NCBI RefSeq assembly: GCF_000959725.1
Contig: NZ_CP009323.1
Coordinates: 2,790,001-2,854,000, forward strand
Source of the DNA: Burkholderia gladioli
GTDB lineage: Bacteria; Pseudomonadota; Gammaproteobacteria; Burkholderiales; Burkholderiaceae
Length of the DNA stretch: 64,000 nucleotides
Direction of reading: 5' to 3'
This document shows, in pieces, positions 42,845 to 51,167 of the stretch (position 1 is its first letter; the number at the start of each line of letters is the position of its first letter). The notes under the pieces are model-generated. The model was not told where the DNA came from. It did no database searches and saw only the letters and a program-made list of their open reading frames with translations. Made by a program: the position numbers and the translations under genes.

Positions 42845-43279
42845 TTACTTCGCGAACAGCGAATCGATGTTCGCGAAGGCCTTGAATTCGAGCGCATTGC
42901 CCGACGGATCGAGGAAGAACATGGTGGCCTGCTCGCCCACCTCGCCCTTGAAGCGCACGTGCGGCTCGATGATGAACTTCATGTCGGCGGCCTGCAGCTT
43001 CGCTGCCGCCTCCTCCCATTGCGACATCGACAGCACCACGCCGAAGTGGCGCACCGGCACGGCGTCGCCGTCGACGGCGCTGGTATGGCGATGGCCGCAT
43101 TCCTCGGGCGCCAGGTGCGCGACGATCTGGTGGCCGTAGAAATTGAAGTCGACCCACTCGGGCGCGCTGCGGCCCTCGGGGCAGCCGAGCAGCTCGCCGT
43201 AGAACTCGCGCGCGCTGGCGATGCTGTGGACCGGGAAGGCCAGGTGGAAGGGCGGCTGGGTAAGGCTCGTGGTGCTCAT
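42845..43279 (-). CDS. VOC-family protein, first gene of the 5-oxoproline operon
   Basis: This 144-residue glyoxalase-fold protein shows FHLAFPVHSIASAREFYGELLGCPEGRSA, FNFYGHQIVAHLAPEE and MFFLDPSGNALEFKAF. Candidate metal ligands are His12, His of FYGHQ and Glu of LEFKAF, as in extradiol-type VOC enzymes. It is divergent from the LysR gene and first in the run to pxpB, pxpC, pxpA, MFS and hydro-lyase. The catalysed step is unknown. Confidence 0.87.
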   Translation of the reverse strand: MSTTSLTQPPFHLAFPVHSIASAREFYGELLGCPEGRSAPEWVDFNFYGHQIVAHLAPEECGHRHTSAVDGDAVPVRHFGVVLSMSQWEEAAAKLQAADMKFIIEPHVRFKGEVGEQATMFFLDPSGNALEFKAFANIDSLFAK

Positions 43280-43402
43280 GTCGAAATCCATTGCGGGGTG
43301 GTTCGAATGCGGGGGAGCGTGCCGGCCGGCGCCAGGGCGGAGCTGGTCACGCAGGATGAGAGCCAGTCTATGCATGACAAAATTCGCTGAAAAACGATAT
43401 AT

Positions 43403-43420
43403 TTTGTGACTTGGCACAAA
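43403..43420. promoter_or_regulatory. LysR-type operator dyad
   Basis: TTTGTG (43403-43408) and CACAAA (43415-43420) are perfect 6-bp arms with 6 bp between, within an AT-rich patch. It lies 21 bp before the LysR ATG and in the divergent region serving the VOC-pxp operon, so it suits autoregulation and operon control. Confidence 0.5.
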
Positions 43421-43440
43421 TAATTTCGATCAATCGAACC

Positions 43441-44364
43441 ATGATCCGCGAGCTGAAGACCTTTCTGTCGGTGGTGCGCTACGGCACCTTCGCGCGCGCC
43501 GGCGCCCAGGTGGGCCTGACCCAGTCGGCGGTCAGCGCGCAGATCCAGCGGCTGGAGGACGAGCTCGGCTTCACGCTGTTCGATCGCACCGGCCGCTCGG
43601 CCACGCTGAACGCGGCGGGGCGGCGCACCGTCGAGCGCGCCGAGGAACTGCTGGCCGTCTATGCGCGCCTGGCCAACGAGGGCGCGGCGGAGCCCGACAC
43701 GGGGCTGCTGCGGATCGGCGCGATCGCCTCGGCGCAGACCTCCCTGCTGGTACAGGCCATCGCGCTGTTCCGCGAACGCGCGCCGGGCTGGCGCGTGCGC
43801 GTGATGCCGGGCGTGTCGCTGAACCTGCTCGCGCAGGTCGATTCGGGCGAGGTGGATGGCGCGGTGCTGATCAAGCCGCCGTTCGCGCTGCCGGCCGAAC
43901 TGCAGTGGCGCGCGCTGGTGCGGGAGCCCTTCACGCTGCTGGTGCCGCGCGCGCAGCGCAATGGCGACTGGCGCGCGCTGCTCAAGAGCGAACCCTTCAT
44001 CCGCTACGACCGGAATTCCTTCGGGGGCCGAATCGTCGAGCGCTGGTTGCGCAAGATGCGCCTGAACGTGCAGGACGTGGTCGAGCTCGACGAGCTGCAG
44101 GCCATCGTCGAGCTGGTGGCGCGCGGCGTCGGCGTCGCCCTGGTGCCGCAGGCGGCGGCGCTGCGGATTCCGCGCACGGCGGTGGCGCTGCCGCTCGACG
44201 GCGATCCGCCGAGCCGCGAGATCGGCTACGTCGAGCGCACGGCGGGCGAACGGCCGGCGGCGGCGGCGACCTTCGCGGCCTGCGTGGCCGCCGCCGCCGA
44301 GGCCGCCGAGGCCGCGCAGGCCGGGAAGGCCGGGAAGGCCGGGAAGGCGGCCGAGGTTCGTTGA
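43441..44364 (+). CDS. LysR-family regulator of the 5-oxoproline operon
   Basis: This 307-residue LysR protein has MIRELKTFLSVVRYGTFARAGAQVGLTQSAVSAQIQRLE in pieces over residues 1-38, with FDRTGRSATLNAAG after it. I start at the ATG at 43441; the TTG 10 codons upstream would lie inside the operator dyad. The C-terminal end carries a short 9-bp repeat giving Ala-Gly-Lys three times. Divergent position from the VOC-pxp-MFS operon makes it the likely regulator of that operon. Confidence 0.9.
   Translation: MIRELKTFLSVVRYGTFARAGAQVGLTQSAVSAQIQRLEDELGFTLFDRTGRSATLNAAGRRTVERAEELLAVYARLANEGAAEPDTGLLRIGAIASAQTSLLVQAIALFRERAPGWRVRVMPGVSLNLLAQVDSGEVDGAVLIKPPFALPAELQWRALVREPFTLLVPRAQRNGDWRALLKSEPFIRYDRNSFGGRIVERWLRKMRLNVQDVVELDELQAIVELVARGVGVALVPQAAALRIPRTAVALPLDGDPPSREIGYVERTAGERPAAAATFAACVAAAAEAAEAAQAGKAGKAGKAAEVR
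44319..44350. repeat. 9-bp repeat at the 3' end of the LysR gene
   Basis: GCCGGGAAG is repeated three times and followed by a partial copy, encoding AGKAGKAGKAA at the extreme C-terminus. It is in frame, so copy changes would only alter tail length. Confidence 0.8.
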
Positions 44365-44612
44365 AAGCCTTGAAAGTAAACCGCCGCCGGCGGTGCTTGC
44401 CGATGCATCAGTAGGGATATCCGGGCCGCCCCGGGCTTGCCGGGCAGCGCCGCGAGCCCCGCCCGGCAAGGCTTGGCGGGTATTTGTTCTTCATACGGAA
44501 ACACTGTTGTCGCAATTTAAGTGTTAACCCTAGGTTTCGATGCGTCCTACACTTCAGTCCATCGGTTGAGCAACACAGCGACCGAATGCACAACACCTTG
44601 GAGGTATCGATC

Positions 44613-44939
44613 ATGAAGAACCTGATTCAAGCCGTCGCCATCGCAGCCGCCCTCGTGGTTCCCGCCGCTGCATTCGCCCAAACCCAATCGAATGGCGCCG
44701 TGACGCGTGCCCAGGTGCGCGCCGAACTGGTGCAGCTCGAGCAGACCGGCTGGCGTCCGGCCGCGGGCTCCGATCCGCGTTATCCCGATGACATCCTGGC
44801 AGCCGAGAAGAAGGTGGCCGCGCTGAACGGCGCCGACACCAGCGGCTACGGCGGCGTCAGCAACAAGGTGCAGGCCGGCAGCCCGATCGGCCGCGGCGTC
44901 TCGAAGTCCGACTGGGACGCGATGTACAGCCATCCCTGA
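44613..44939 (+). CDS. DUF4148 domain secreted protein
   Basis: This 108-residue small exported protein has a signal peptide (MKNLIQAVAIAAALVVPAAAFA, then QTQSNG) and a DUF4148 body: VTRAQVRAELVQLEQTGWRP, DPRYPDDILAAEKKVAALNG and a C-terminal SDWDAMYS. DUF4148 proteins are abundant in Burkholderiaceae, with no known function. GGAGG at 44600-44604 supports the start. It is monocistronic; a stem structure and a GT-rich region ending in a terminator follow. Confidence 0.92.
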   Translation: MKNLIQAVAIAAALVVPAAAFAQTQSNGAVTRAQVRAELVQLEQTGWRPAAGSDPRYPDDILAAEKKVAALNGADTSGYGGVSNKVQAGSPIGRGVSKSDWDAMYSHP

Positions 44940-44952
44940 GCATGGCATCGTG

Positions 44953-45240
44953 ATCGCGGGCGGCGAGCTTGCCGATTCAGTCAGTGATGCGAAATGATCG
45001 CATTCGATCGGAGCCGCCCGCGATGCAGGCAGTGAGTGGTAGTAGCTGGTGAGTGGTAGTGGTTGAGGTCGCAGTCGTTGTTGTCTTGCAGTAGTGGGTG
45101 GTTGAAGTTGCAGCAGGTAGCACGCAAGTCTGTAGCAGGAAGTACGCAGTGAGTACCGTTGAAGCAGGCTGTAGCAGTTGTGTTGGAAGCAATGCAGTGA
45201 GTGGCAGTCGAACGGGCGGCGCCTTGCGTCGCCCGTTTTC
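44953..45240 (+). ncRNA. structured GT-rich region ending in a terminator; candidate sRNA or long 3' UTR
   Basis: Directly after the DUF4148 stop, a perfect 12-bp inverted repeat (ATCGCGGGCGGC at 44953-44964, complement at 45013-45024) encloses a smaller hairpin (ATGCGA 44987-44992 with TCGCAT 44998-45003). Then about 190 bp are unusually rich in G and T, with no supportable reading frame and with degenerate repeats: GCAGTGAGTGG(T/C)AGT at 45029-45043 and 45194-45208, TGAGTGGTAGT at 45050-45060, CTGTAGCAG twice. It ends with the terminator at 45211-45240. It may be a 3' UTR-derived RNA or a free-standing sRNA. Confidence 0.4.
45211..45240 (+). terminator. intrinsic terminator of the DUF4148/sRNA region
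   Basis: An 11-bp stem with one G-T pair (AACGGGCG and inner GCG, loop CCTTG) is followed by TTTTCCGTTT. The T-run is on the plus strand only, so it serves transcripts coming from the DUF4148 side. Confidence 0.75.
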
Positions 45241-45493
45241 CGTTTCGGGCCTGGCCGAAGCTGGTTGCCAACAGCGAGCCGGATATCAATCGCCGATTTA
45301 TTGGCTCGCCGCTGATCGCCGGGCTCTCTATTTCGCCTGGGTTTTCGTTGCCGGCATGCCATGTCGGGCACCTCGAAAAAACTCCGGTGGGGCCGGCAAC
45401 GGCGCCGCGCGATATCGTTTGCACGCGCCATGAAAAACGCCGCGCACGGCGAGCTGCCGGCGCGGCGCGAGGATGCGCACAGGCGCGCGCGTT
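45241..45493. other. intergenic sequence downstream of the nicotinate transporter
   Basis: This 253-bp stretch lies between the terminator and the stop of the MFS gene. It holds short unsupported frames only. Confidence 0.4.
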
Positions 45494-46801
45494 TCAGCGG
45501 TTCACGAGCTGCTTCGGGTAAGCCAGCGCGAGCGCGCAGCCCACCAGCATGCAGACCGCGAAGCCATACAGGCCGGCGCTTTGGGTATGGAAGGTGTCGC
45601 GCAGCCAGCCGATGAAGTAGGTGCTGCCGAAGCCGCCCAGGTTGGCCAGCGAGCAGGCGAAGGCGATCCCGCCCGCGGCGGCGGCGCCCTTCAGGAACAT
45701 CGAGGGCAGCGACCAGACCACCGGCATCGCCGCGGCCGCGCCGGCATTGACCAGAGAGAACAGGATCAGCGTGCCCAGCGTGCCGTGCGGCGCGGCCGCC
45801 GCGATCACCAGCGAGACGGCTGCCACCGCGAAGGGCACCACGATATGCCAGCGACGCTCGCGCGTGCGGTCCGAGCTGGCGCCGCAGTAGAGCGTGGCGA
45901 GCACGGCCGCCGCGTTCGGGATCACCATCAGCCAGCCGATCTGGTAGGCGTCCTTGACGCCGGTGTCGCGCAGGATGGTGGGCAGCCAGAAACTCACCGC
46001 GTAGAGCCCGAGCAGCACGCACAGGTCGATCATGCCGAGCGCCCAGACCTTCGGGTCGGTGAAGGCGCGCAGCAGCGCATGGCTCTTGTGGCCGCCCGCG
46101 TCGCTGTCGAGATTGGCGCGCAAGGTTTTCTTCTCGTCCTCGGCCAGCCAGGCGGCGGTCTCGATCGAGTTCGGCAGCCAGCGCAGCACCGCGAAGCCGA
46201 GCACGATCGAGGGCAGCGCTTCCAGCAGGAACAGCCACTGCCAGCCGCCCAGGCCATGCGCGCCGTCGAAGGCGCGCATGATCCAGCCCGAGATCGGGCT
46301 GCCCACCATGCTCGACAGCGGCAGGCCGACCATGAACAGCGCGACGATGCGGGCGCGGCGCGCGTCCGGGTACCACTGCGTCAGGTACAGCAGCACGCCG
46401 GGCAGGAAGCCGGCTTCGGCCGCGCCGAGCAGGAAGCGCAGCACGTAGAACTGGGTCGGCGTCTTCACCAGCAGGGTGGCGCCCGACAGGATGCCCCAGG
46501 TGATCATGATCCGCGCGATCCAGAGCTTGGCGCCCACGCGCTGCAGCACCAGGTTGCTCGGCACCTCGAACAGGATGTAGCCGGCGAAGAACAGCCCCGC
46601 GCCGAGCCCGTAGATCGAGTCGCTGAACTTCAGCGCGTCGAGCATCTGCAGCTTGGCCAGGCCGATGTTGATGCGGTCCAGGTAGGCCGCGAAATAGCAG
46701 AGACAGAAGATCGTGACGAGACGGATCGTGACCTTGCGGTACAGCGCCGCGTGTTGCGCCGGGGCGGCCGGCACGGCCGCGTTCGGATGAGTCGTTGACA
46801 T
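45494..46801 (-). CDS. nicT: MFS transporter, anion:cation symporter type, probable nicotinate importer
   Basis: This 435-residue transporter has twelve predicted helices. It is of the ACS (phthalate/glucarate) type: YLDRINIGLAKLQMLDALKFSDSIYGLGAGLFFAGYILFEVPSNL near residues 40-84, and RFLLGAAEAGFLPGVLLYLTQWYP near 119-142. In Pseudomonas putida the corresponding NicT sits in the nic cluster. Here it is divergent from the NicR-like regulator and shares operator-like sequence with the nicE/nicC promoter region, which supports nicotinate as substrate. Confidence 0.85.
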   Translation of the reverse strand: MSTTHPNAAVPAAPAQHAALYRKVTIRLVTIFCLCYFAAYLDRINIGLAKLQMLDALKFSDSIYGLGAGLFFAGYILFEVPSNLVLQRVGAKLWIARIMITWGILSGATLLVKTPTQFYVLRFLLGAAEAGFLPGVLLYLTQWYPDARRARIVALFMVGLPLSSMVGSPISGWIMRAFDGAHGLGGWQWLFLLEALPSIVLGFAVLRWLPNSIETAAWLAEDEKKTLRANLDSDAGGHKSHALLRAFTDPKVWALGMIDLCVLLGLYAVSFWLPTILRDTGVKDAYQIGWLMVIPNAAAVLATLYCGASSDRTRERRWHIVVPFAVAAVSLVIAAAAPHGTLGTLILFSLVNAGAAAAMPVVWSLPSMFLKGAAAAGGIAFACSLANLGGFGSTYFIGWLRDTFHTQSAGLYGFAVCMLVGCALALAYPKQLVNR

Positions 46802-46900
46802 GGGACTGCCCCTGTTCGGATAGGACGGTTGGGTTGGTGCCGGTCGCTACGGTCACTTGCGCGATGACGCCCGGGAGTCTGTATATCACGCCATTTAATG

Positions 46901-46910
46901 AGCGTACACA
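46901..46910 (+). promoter_or_regulatory. candidate NicR operator, nicT side
   Basis: AGCGTACACACT begins at 46901, about 100 bp before nicT in its direction. The same 12 bases occur in reverse orientation ending at 54101 before nicC, a strong coincidence in a GC-rich genome. Confidence 0.55.
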
Positions 46911-47080
46911 CTACAAAAACCGGCCTGGAACGAGAGCCGGGAAACGATCCTCCGCAATCTCTTTATAGGCGCTGGATGCCTTGTTTTGCTAGGTGTTTTC
47001 ATCAATGCCGGATCGGTGCACGGGCCTCGATCCGGCGCGATCGGCTTGCACCCGGATAGTGCGAGTACGCCATAAATTGA

Positions 47081-47090
47081 AGCGTGTACA
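47081..47090 (+). promoter_or_regulatory. candidate NicR operator, central
   Basis: AGCGTGTACAT is identical over 11 bp to the site at 53944 upstream of nicE. It lies about 165 bp before the regulator start. Confidence 0.5.
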
Positions 47091-47207
47091 TGATGATTCG
47101 ATGCCCGTGGACTGCATGCATCTTCCGTGCCTGTTCGCGCCGTGGCGCGTGACAACCGATGCAGGCGCGACGACGGGCGAATCCCGTGAGGAATACGAAA
47201 CTCGAGG

Positions 47208-47215
47208 GTGTACAC
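47208..47215. promoter_or_regulatory. GTGTACAC palindrome before the MarR gene
   Basis: This perfect 8-bp palindrome contains the core shared with the other nic sites (GTGTACA) and lies 41 bp upstream of the regulator ATG, a position suited to autorepression. Confidence 0.45.
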
Positions 47216-47255
47216 TTCCTCACTTTCGACCCCGGGCCGCCAGGCCTCGCCGTTC

Positions 47256-47699
47256 ATGCCGTCCTCCCGCGATTCCTACGATTTTCACGACCAGATCGGC
47301 CATCTGCTGCGACGCGCCTACCAGCGCCACGTCGCGATCTTCCAGGAGGCGATCCCGGATTCCGACCTGACGGCCGCGCAGTTCGTCACGCTCTGCACGG
47401 TCAAGGAAACCAGGGGCTGTTCGCTGAACGACATCGTCAAGGTCACGGCGATCGACCAGGCCACCATCCGCGGCGTGGTCGAGCGGCTCAAGGTGCGCTC
47501 GCTGGTGGAGGTGCTGCCCGATCCGAGCGACGGGCGCAAGCTGCTGGTGCGCGCCACCGCCACCGGGCTGGCGCTGATCGATCGCACCGTGCCCTTCGCC
47601 AAGCAGGTGACCGAGCGCACCTATGGGGCGCTGAACGTCGGCGAGCGCGTCGCGCTGCAGTACCTGCTCAACAAGATGCTGGAGAGCGACGGCGAATGA
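47256..47699 (+). CDS. nicR: MarR-family regulator, NicR-like
   Basis: This 147-residue MarR protein has a winged helix: LTAAQFVTLCTVKETRGCSLNDIVKVTAIDQATIRGVVERLKVR in pieces over residues ~32-75, and the wing LPDPSDGRKLLVRATATG. NicR of Pseudomonas and BpsR of Bordetella are MarR repressors of nicotinate catabolism that respond to 6-hydroxynicotinate. Context (divergent from nicT, start of the nic region) supports the same role. I chose the ATG at 47256; a GTG at 47208 lies inside the palindrome. Confidence 0.82.
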   Translation: MPSSRDSYDFHDQIGHLLRRAYQRHVAIFQEAIPDSDLTAAQFVTLCTVKETRGCSLNDIVKVTAIDQATIRGVVERLKVRSLVEVLPDPSDGRKLLVRATATGLALIDRTVPFAKQVTERTYGALNVGERVALQYLLNKMLESDGE

Positions 47700-47874
47700 G
47701 CGTCGGCGCGGCGCTGTTCGGGCGCGGCGTGCCGGGACGCGCGGCCGGCATGAGTGCGATGCGAGCTTCGGCATGTTTCGCGGCGCTTGCCTGCGTTCGC
47801 CGGCCTCGGGCGGCATCAATCGACGCCAACCACGCCAGGCAGCACCGACCGGTGCCTGATGGCGCGTGGCGCGC

Positions 47875-50247
47875 TCAGGCACGCTCCGGCGCCGACGCTT
47901 CCAGCAGGCGGCCGGCTGCGCGCAATCCTTCCCTCACCGTCTCCGCGTTGAAAGGCGGTGCGTACAGGCGCACGCCGGTCGCGTCGAAGATCGCATTGGC
48001 GAGCGCGGCCGGCCCCGGCACCGAGGCCGATTCGCCCGCGCCGAGCGGCGGCTCGCCCTGGCGCGGCATCAGCACCACGTCCACGGCGGGCAGCTCGGGG
48101 AAGGTCAGGATCGGGTAGCTGGCCCATTCGCGCGCGGCCACCTTGCCGTCCACGAAGCGCACGCGCTCCTTCAGCGAGCGGCTCAGCACCTGGATCACGT
48201 TGCCGTGGATCTGGTGGCGCACGCCGTCGGGGTTGATCATGGTGCCGGTGTCCTGGCCGACCGTCACGCGCTCCACCCGTATCTCGCCCGTCACGCGATC
48301 CACCAGCAGCTCGACGATCCAGGCCGACCAGGCCGCGCCGAAGCCGGGGAAGCGGCTGTGCACGTAGCGCGCGTAGGCGATGCCGCGTCCGCGCGCGAGC
48401 CGCGCCTCGTCGGGCCTCGCCTGCGGCCGCGACACCCAGCCGGCGCGCTGCGCCACCGCCTGCAGCAGCTCGGCCGCGCGTGTGTCGGCCAGGTGGCGCA
48501 GCCGGAATTCCAGCGGGTCGACGCCGGCCAGCGCCGCGCATTCGTCGGCGAAGGCGTCGTGGGCGAAGGAATTCGGTAGCGCGGACACGCTGCGAAACCA
48601 CGAGGAGCGCACCAGCGGCGCGAGGTCGTCGCAGACGAAGCGCCGGTTCGGGCTCTCGTAGGGCGATACCGCCGTGCGATCGCCCATCTCGAACACGCGC
48701 GGCTCGGCGGGGATCGTGCCGGTCAGCAGCGAGGCCAGCAGCGGCGCGTCGTTGGACGGGTAGCGGGTGGCGAAGTCGTAACCGAGCAGGCGGCCCTCGC
48801 GGCTCACGGTGCCGGTGACCGAGACCACCTGGCCGGTGCCCTTGGGCTCCCACAGATGTTCGTCGGCGCGCGTGAGCTGCACGCGCACCGGGCGGCCGAC
48901 CGCGCGCGAGAGCAGCAGCGCATCGCCGCAGACGTCGTCGGCGCCGTTTCGGCCGTAGCAGCCGGCCGCTTCCATGCGCACGATGTCGAGATCGGCCTCG
49001 TCGCGGCCGACCAGGGTGGCGAGGTCGTAGCGCAGCGTGACGGGGTTCTGCGTGCCGGACCACACGGTGATGCGGCCTGCTCCCGCGGTGCGGTAGTCGG
49101 CCAGCGCGCAGGACGGGCCGATCGAGCCGTGCAGCTGGTAGGGCCAGACGTAGGTGCGCGAGAGGGTGATCGCGCCGGGCGTGTCGCGCGCCGCCTCGAC
49201 ATCGCCTTGCTCCAGCAGCGGGCGGCGCGTGGCCGGCGCGGCCTCGATCGCCGCGCGCGGATCGTCGAGCGAGGGCAGCGGCGGCAGCGGATGCCAGCGC
49301 ACGCGCAGCTCGCGCGCCGCGCGCATCGCCTGTTCCTCGCGCTCGGCCACCACGCCGACGAAATCGCCCAGCGTCACCACCGCGACGATGCCGGGCAGAT
49401 GGGCGATCGACTCGCGCTCGACGCCGGCCAGCAGGCGGCCGACGAAGGGGCCGCTGTCCAGGCCACTGTAGGGCGGGCGGATCACGCGGCCATGCAGCAT
49501 GCCGGGCACGCGCATGTCGTGCACGAAGGTGAGCTGGCCGGTGGCCTTGGCGGGCAGGTCGACGCGCGGCGACGAGCGGCCGATCACGCGGTAGCGCGAT
49601 GGGTCCTTGACGGGCGTGTCGAGCTCGAGCTCCAGCGCGAGGCGCAGGCCGCTGACCAGTTCCGCGAAGCTCAGGCGCCGGCTTGCGTCGATCGGGCTGC
49701 CGCGCTGATCCTTGCCATCGCCATCGCCATCGCCATCGCCATCGCCATCGCCATCGCCATCGCCATCGCCATCGCCATCGCCATCGCCATCGACGATCGA
49801 AACGACACCGCCGTCGCTCGCGAGCCGTTCGAGCTGCACGCCCAGTCGCGCGGCGGCCAGTTCGAGCAGCTTGCGGCGCGCCTGGGCGGCCGCCGCGCGC
49901 AAGGGCTTGGCGGAGATCTGGATGGTCGCGCTGGCGATCGTCGGGCCCTGGTTCGGTGTCGCGGCCGTGTCGCCTAGCAGCATCTCGACCTGGGGCGGCA
50001 GCAGGTCGAGTTCCTCGGCGACGATCTGGCCCAGCGAGGTGCGGATGCCGGTGCCGAGGTCGACGTGGCCGTTGAAGGCGAGCACGCGGCCGTCGTCGAG
50101 GATCGCGACGAATACCTCGGGCACCTCGGGCGTGTACGAGGACAGGCTGCCGGGCTGGCCCGGGGCGGGCTTGACGGGGGCCGCGGGGCGCCGGATCACG
50201 CTCAGGCAGCCGTCGCGGGCAAGCAGTTCGGAGCGGTTCACGGGCAT
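47875..50247 (-). CDS. nicB: stand-alone molybdopterin-binding subunit, nicotinate dehydrogenase type
   Basis: This 790-residue large subunit of a xanthine-dehydrogenase-family hydroxylase shows GHVDLGTGIRTSLGQIVAEEL (about 59-79), DLPAKATGQLTFVHDMRVPGMLHG, MEAAGCYGRNGADDV, and near the end GEPPLGAGESA with catalytic Glu739. With NicA it would hydroxylate nicotinate at C6. Unlike Pseudomonas NicB (about 1190 residues) it has no C-terminal cytochrome domains; those are encoded at 56005-58521. The loop near residue 150 is a 13-fold Asp-Gly repeat from a hexanucleotide microsatellite. It lies 248 bp behind nicF on the same strand. No signal peptide is present. Confidence 0.88.
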   Translation of the reverse strand: MPVNRSELLARDGCLSVIRRPAAPVKPAPGQPGSLSSYTPEVPEVFVAILDDGRVLAFNGHVDLGTGIRTSLGQIVAEELDLLPPQVEMLLGDTAATPNQGPTIASATIQISAKPLRAAAAQARRKLLELAAARLGVQLERLASDGGVVSIVDGDGDGDGDGDGDGDGDGDGDGDGDGKDQRGSPIDASRRLSFAELVSGLRLALELELDTPVKDPSRYRVIGRSSPRVDLPAKATGQLTFVHDMRVPGMLHGRVIRPPYSGLDSGPFVGRLLAGVERESIAHLPGIVAVVTLGDFVGVVAEREEQAMRAARELRVRWHPLPPLPSLDDPRAAIEAAPATRRPLLEQGDVEAARDTPGAITLSRTYVWPYQLHGSIGPSCALADYRTAGAGRITVWSGTQNPVTLRYDLATLVGRDEADLDIVRMEAAGCYGRNGADDVCGDALLLSRAVGRPVRVQLTRADEHLWEPKGTGQVVSVTGTVSREGRLLGYDFATRYPSNDAPLLASLLTGTIPAEPRVFEMGDRTAVSPYESPNRRFVCDDLAPLVRSSWFRSVSALPNSFAHDAFADECAALAGVDPLEFRLRHLADTRAAELLQAVAQRAGWVSRPQARPDEARLARGRGIAYARYVHSRFPGFGAAWSAWIVELLVDRVTGEIRVERVTVGQDTGTMINPDGVRHQIHGNVIQVLSRSLKERVRFVDGKVAAREWASYPILTFPELPAVDVVLMPRQGEPPLGAGESASVPGPAALANAIFDATGVRLYAPPFNAETVREGLRAAGRLLEASAPERA
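49714..49791. repeat. in-frame hexanucleotide repeat (GATGGC)13
   Basis: Thirteen uninterrupted copies (plus strand GCCATC) encode Asp-Gly-Asp-Gly in a loop of the molybdopterin subunit. Copy-number change keeps the frame, so the locus would give length variants of the loop, not on/off switching. Confidence 0.97.
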
Positions 50248-50495
50248 CGGTTCCGCGAGGAGGGAGGAAGGCCGGACGACGGGGCGCGAGGCGCGCCGGC
50301 ATCCGGCAATCTAGTTGGCCAAAACGCGCCGGTCAATCTTGCGGGCGAGTCGGGCCGATGAAGCGGGCTGATGAATTGAGCCGATGAATCGAGCCGGTCA
50401 ATTCAGCCCCGCCAGCCTTCAGCCGCTTGCCCTCGCCGCTCCGGCGCGCCAGGCGAGCCGGAGCGGCCAGGGCGAATGCGGCTTCGACCTCGACC
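50248..50495. other. 248-bp gap between nicF and the Moco subunit gene
   Basis: It contains three imperfect copies of GC(C/T)GATGAA(T/G)(C/T)GA at about 50354-50392. They form part of a potential hairpin with TCAATTCAGC near 50397-50406. It may separate expression of the Moco subunit from the upstream nicEDXF genes. No gene is seen. Confidence 0.4.
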
Positions 50496-51155
50496 TCAGC
50501 GCGCCGCCTGCACCGCCTCGATCGCGGCGATCGCCTCGTCGAGCGGCATCACGGCCGCGTACTTCTGCGCCATGTCGAACAGGTTGGCCTCGTGCGGGGC
50601 GATCGCGCGGTCGCCCACGCAGTCGGACAGCACGAAGGGCCGGAAGCCGAACGACATCGCGTCCACCACGCTGGCGCGCACGCAGCCGCTGGTCACCGCG
50701 CCGGCCACCAGCAGGGTGCGCACCGCGCGCTGGGTGAGCCAGGGCGCGAGCTGGGTGCCGAAGAAGGCCGAGGGCACCTGCTTGCGCACCACCAGCTCGC
50801 CGGCCGCGGGCGCGAGCTCGGGGACGATCTGGCTGTTCGGGTGATCCTCGGTGAGGGTGGCCATGCCGGGTACCTTCAGCGAGAACACGTTGTCGTCGCT
50901 GCCGTCCTCGGCATAGACGATGCGGCTGTGCGCGACCGGCCAGCCGCGTTCGCGCGCGATCGCCAGCGCCTGGCGCGTGCGCGCGATCGCGGCGGGGATG
51001 TTGCCGCCGCCGAAGGTGGCGGGATCGGCGAAGCCGACCACCAGGTCGATGATCAGCAGGCCGATGTTGCCGGCCGGCGGCAGCGGCGTGCCGAAACCCT
51101 GCTGGCGGTAGACGCCGGCTTCGGCGTGGCGGGACAGTGTATCGATGGTGCTCAT
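50496..51155 (-). CDS. nicF: maleamate amidohydrolase
   Basis: This 219-residue cysteine hydrolase of the isochorismatase fold has catalytic triad Asp37 (LLIIDLVVGFAD), Lys125 (VVRKQVPSAFFGT) and Cys158 (AGAVTSGCVRASVVDAM). It converts maleamate to maleate and ammonia in the cytoplasm. It starts 12 bp after nicX stops, as part of the nicE-nicD-nicX-nicF run. The length equals characterised NicF enzymes. Confidence 0.93.
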   Translation of the reverse strand: MSTIDTLSRHAEAGVYRQQGFGTPLPPAGNIGLLIIDLVVGFADPATFGGGNIPAAIARTRQALAIARERGWPVAHSRIVYAEDGSDDNVFSLKVPGMATLTEDHPNSQIVPELAPAAGELVVRKQVPSAFFGTQLAPWLTQRAVRTLLVAGAVTSGCVRASVVDAMSFGFRPFVLSDCVGDRAIAPHEANLFDMAQKYAAVMPLDEAIAAIEAVQAAR

Positions 51156-51167
51156 GCGCGGGCCTCG

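Larger units (their letters stand above)
46802..47255. other. divergent nicT-nicR regulatory region
   Basis: This 454-bp region is less GC-rich than its neighbours. It contains AGCGTACACA at 46901-46910, AGCGTGTACA at 47081-47090, and the perfect 8-bp palindrome GTGTACAC at 47208-47215, 41 bp before the regulator start. The first two recur exactly in the nicE-nicC intergenic region. No gene is seen. Confidence 0.6.

Noticed and set aside
43411..43440. TTG start giving ten extra residues to the LysR protein of the 5-oxoproline operon
   Set aside because: The TTG lies within the operator dyad and lacks a Shine-Dalgarno sequence; the ATG at 43441 gives the normal LysR N-terminus.
49683..50075. 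CRISPR-like array at the CCATCG repeats
   Set aside because: It is an uninterrupted six-base microsatellite without spacers and lies inside a well-supported gene.
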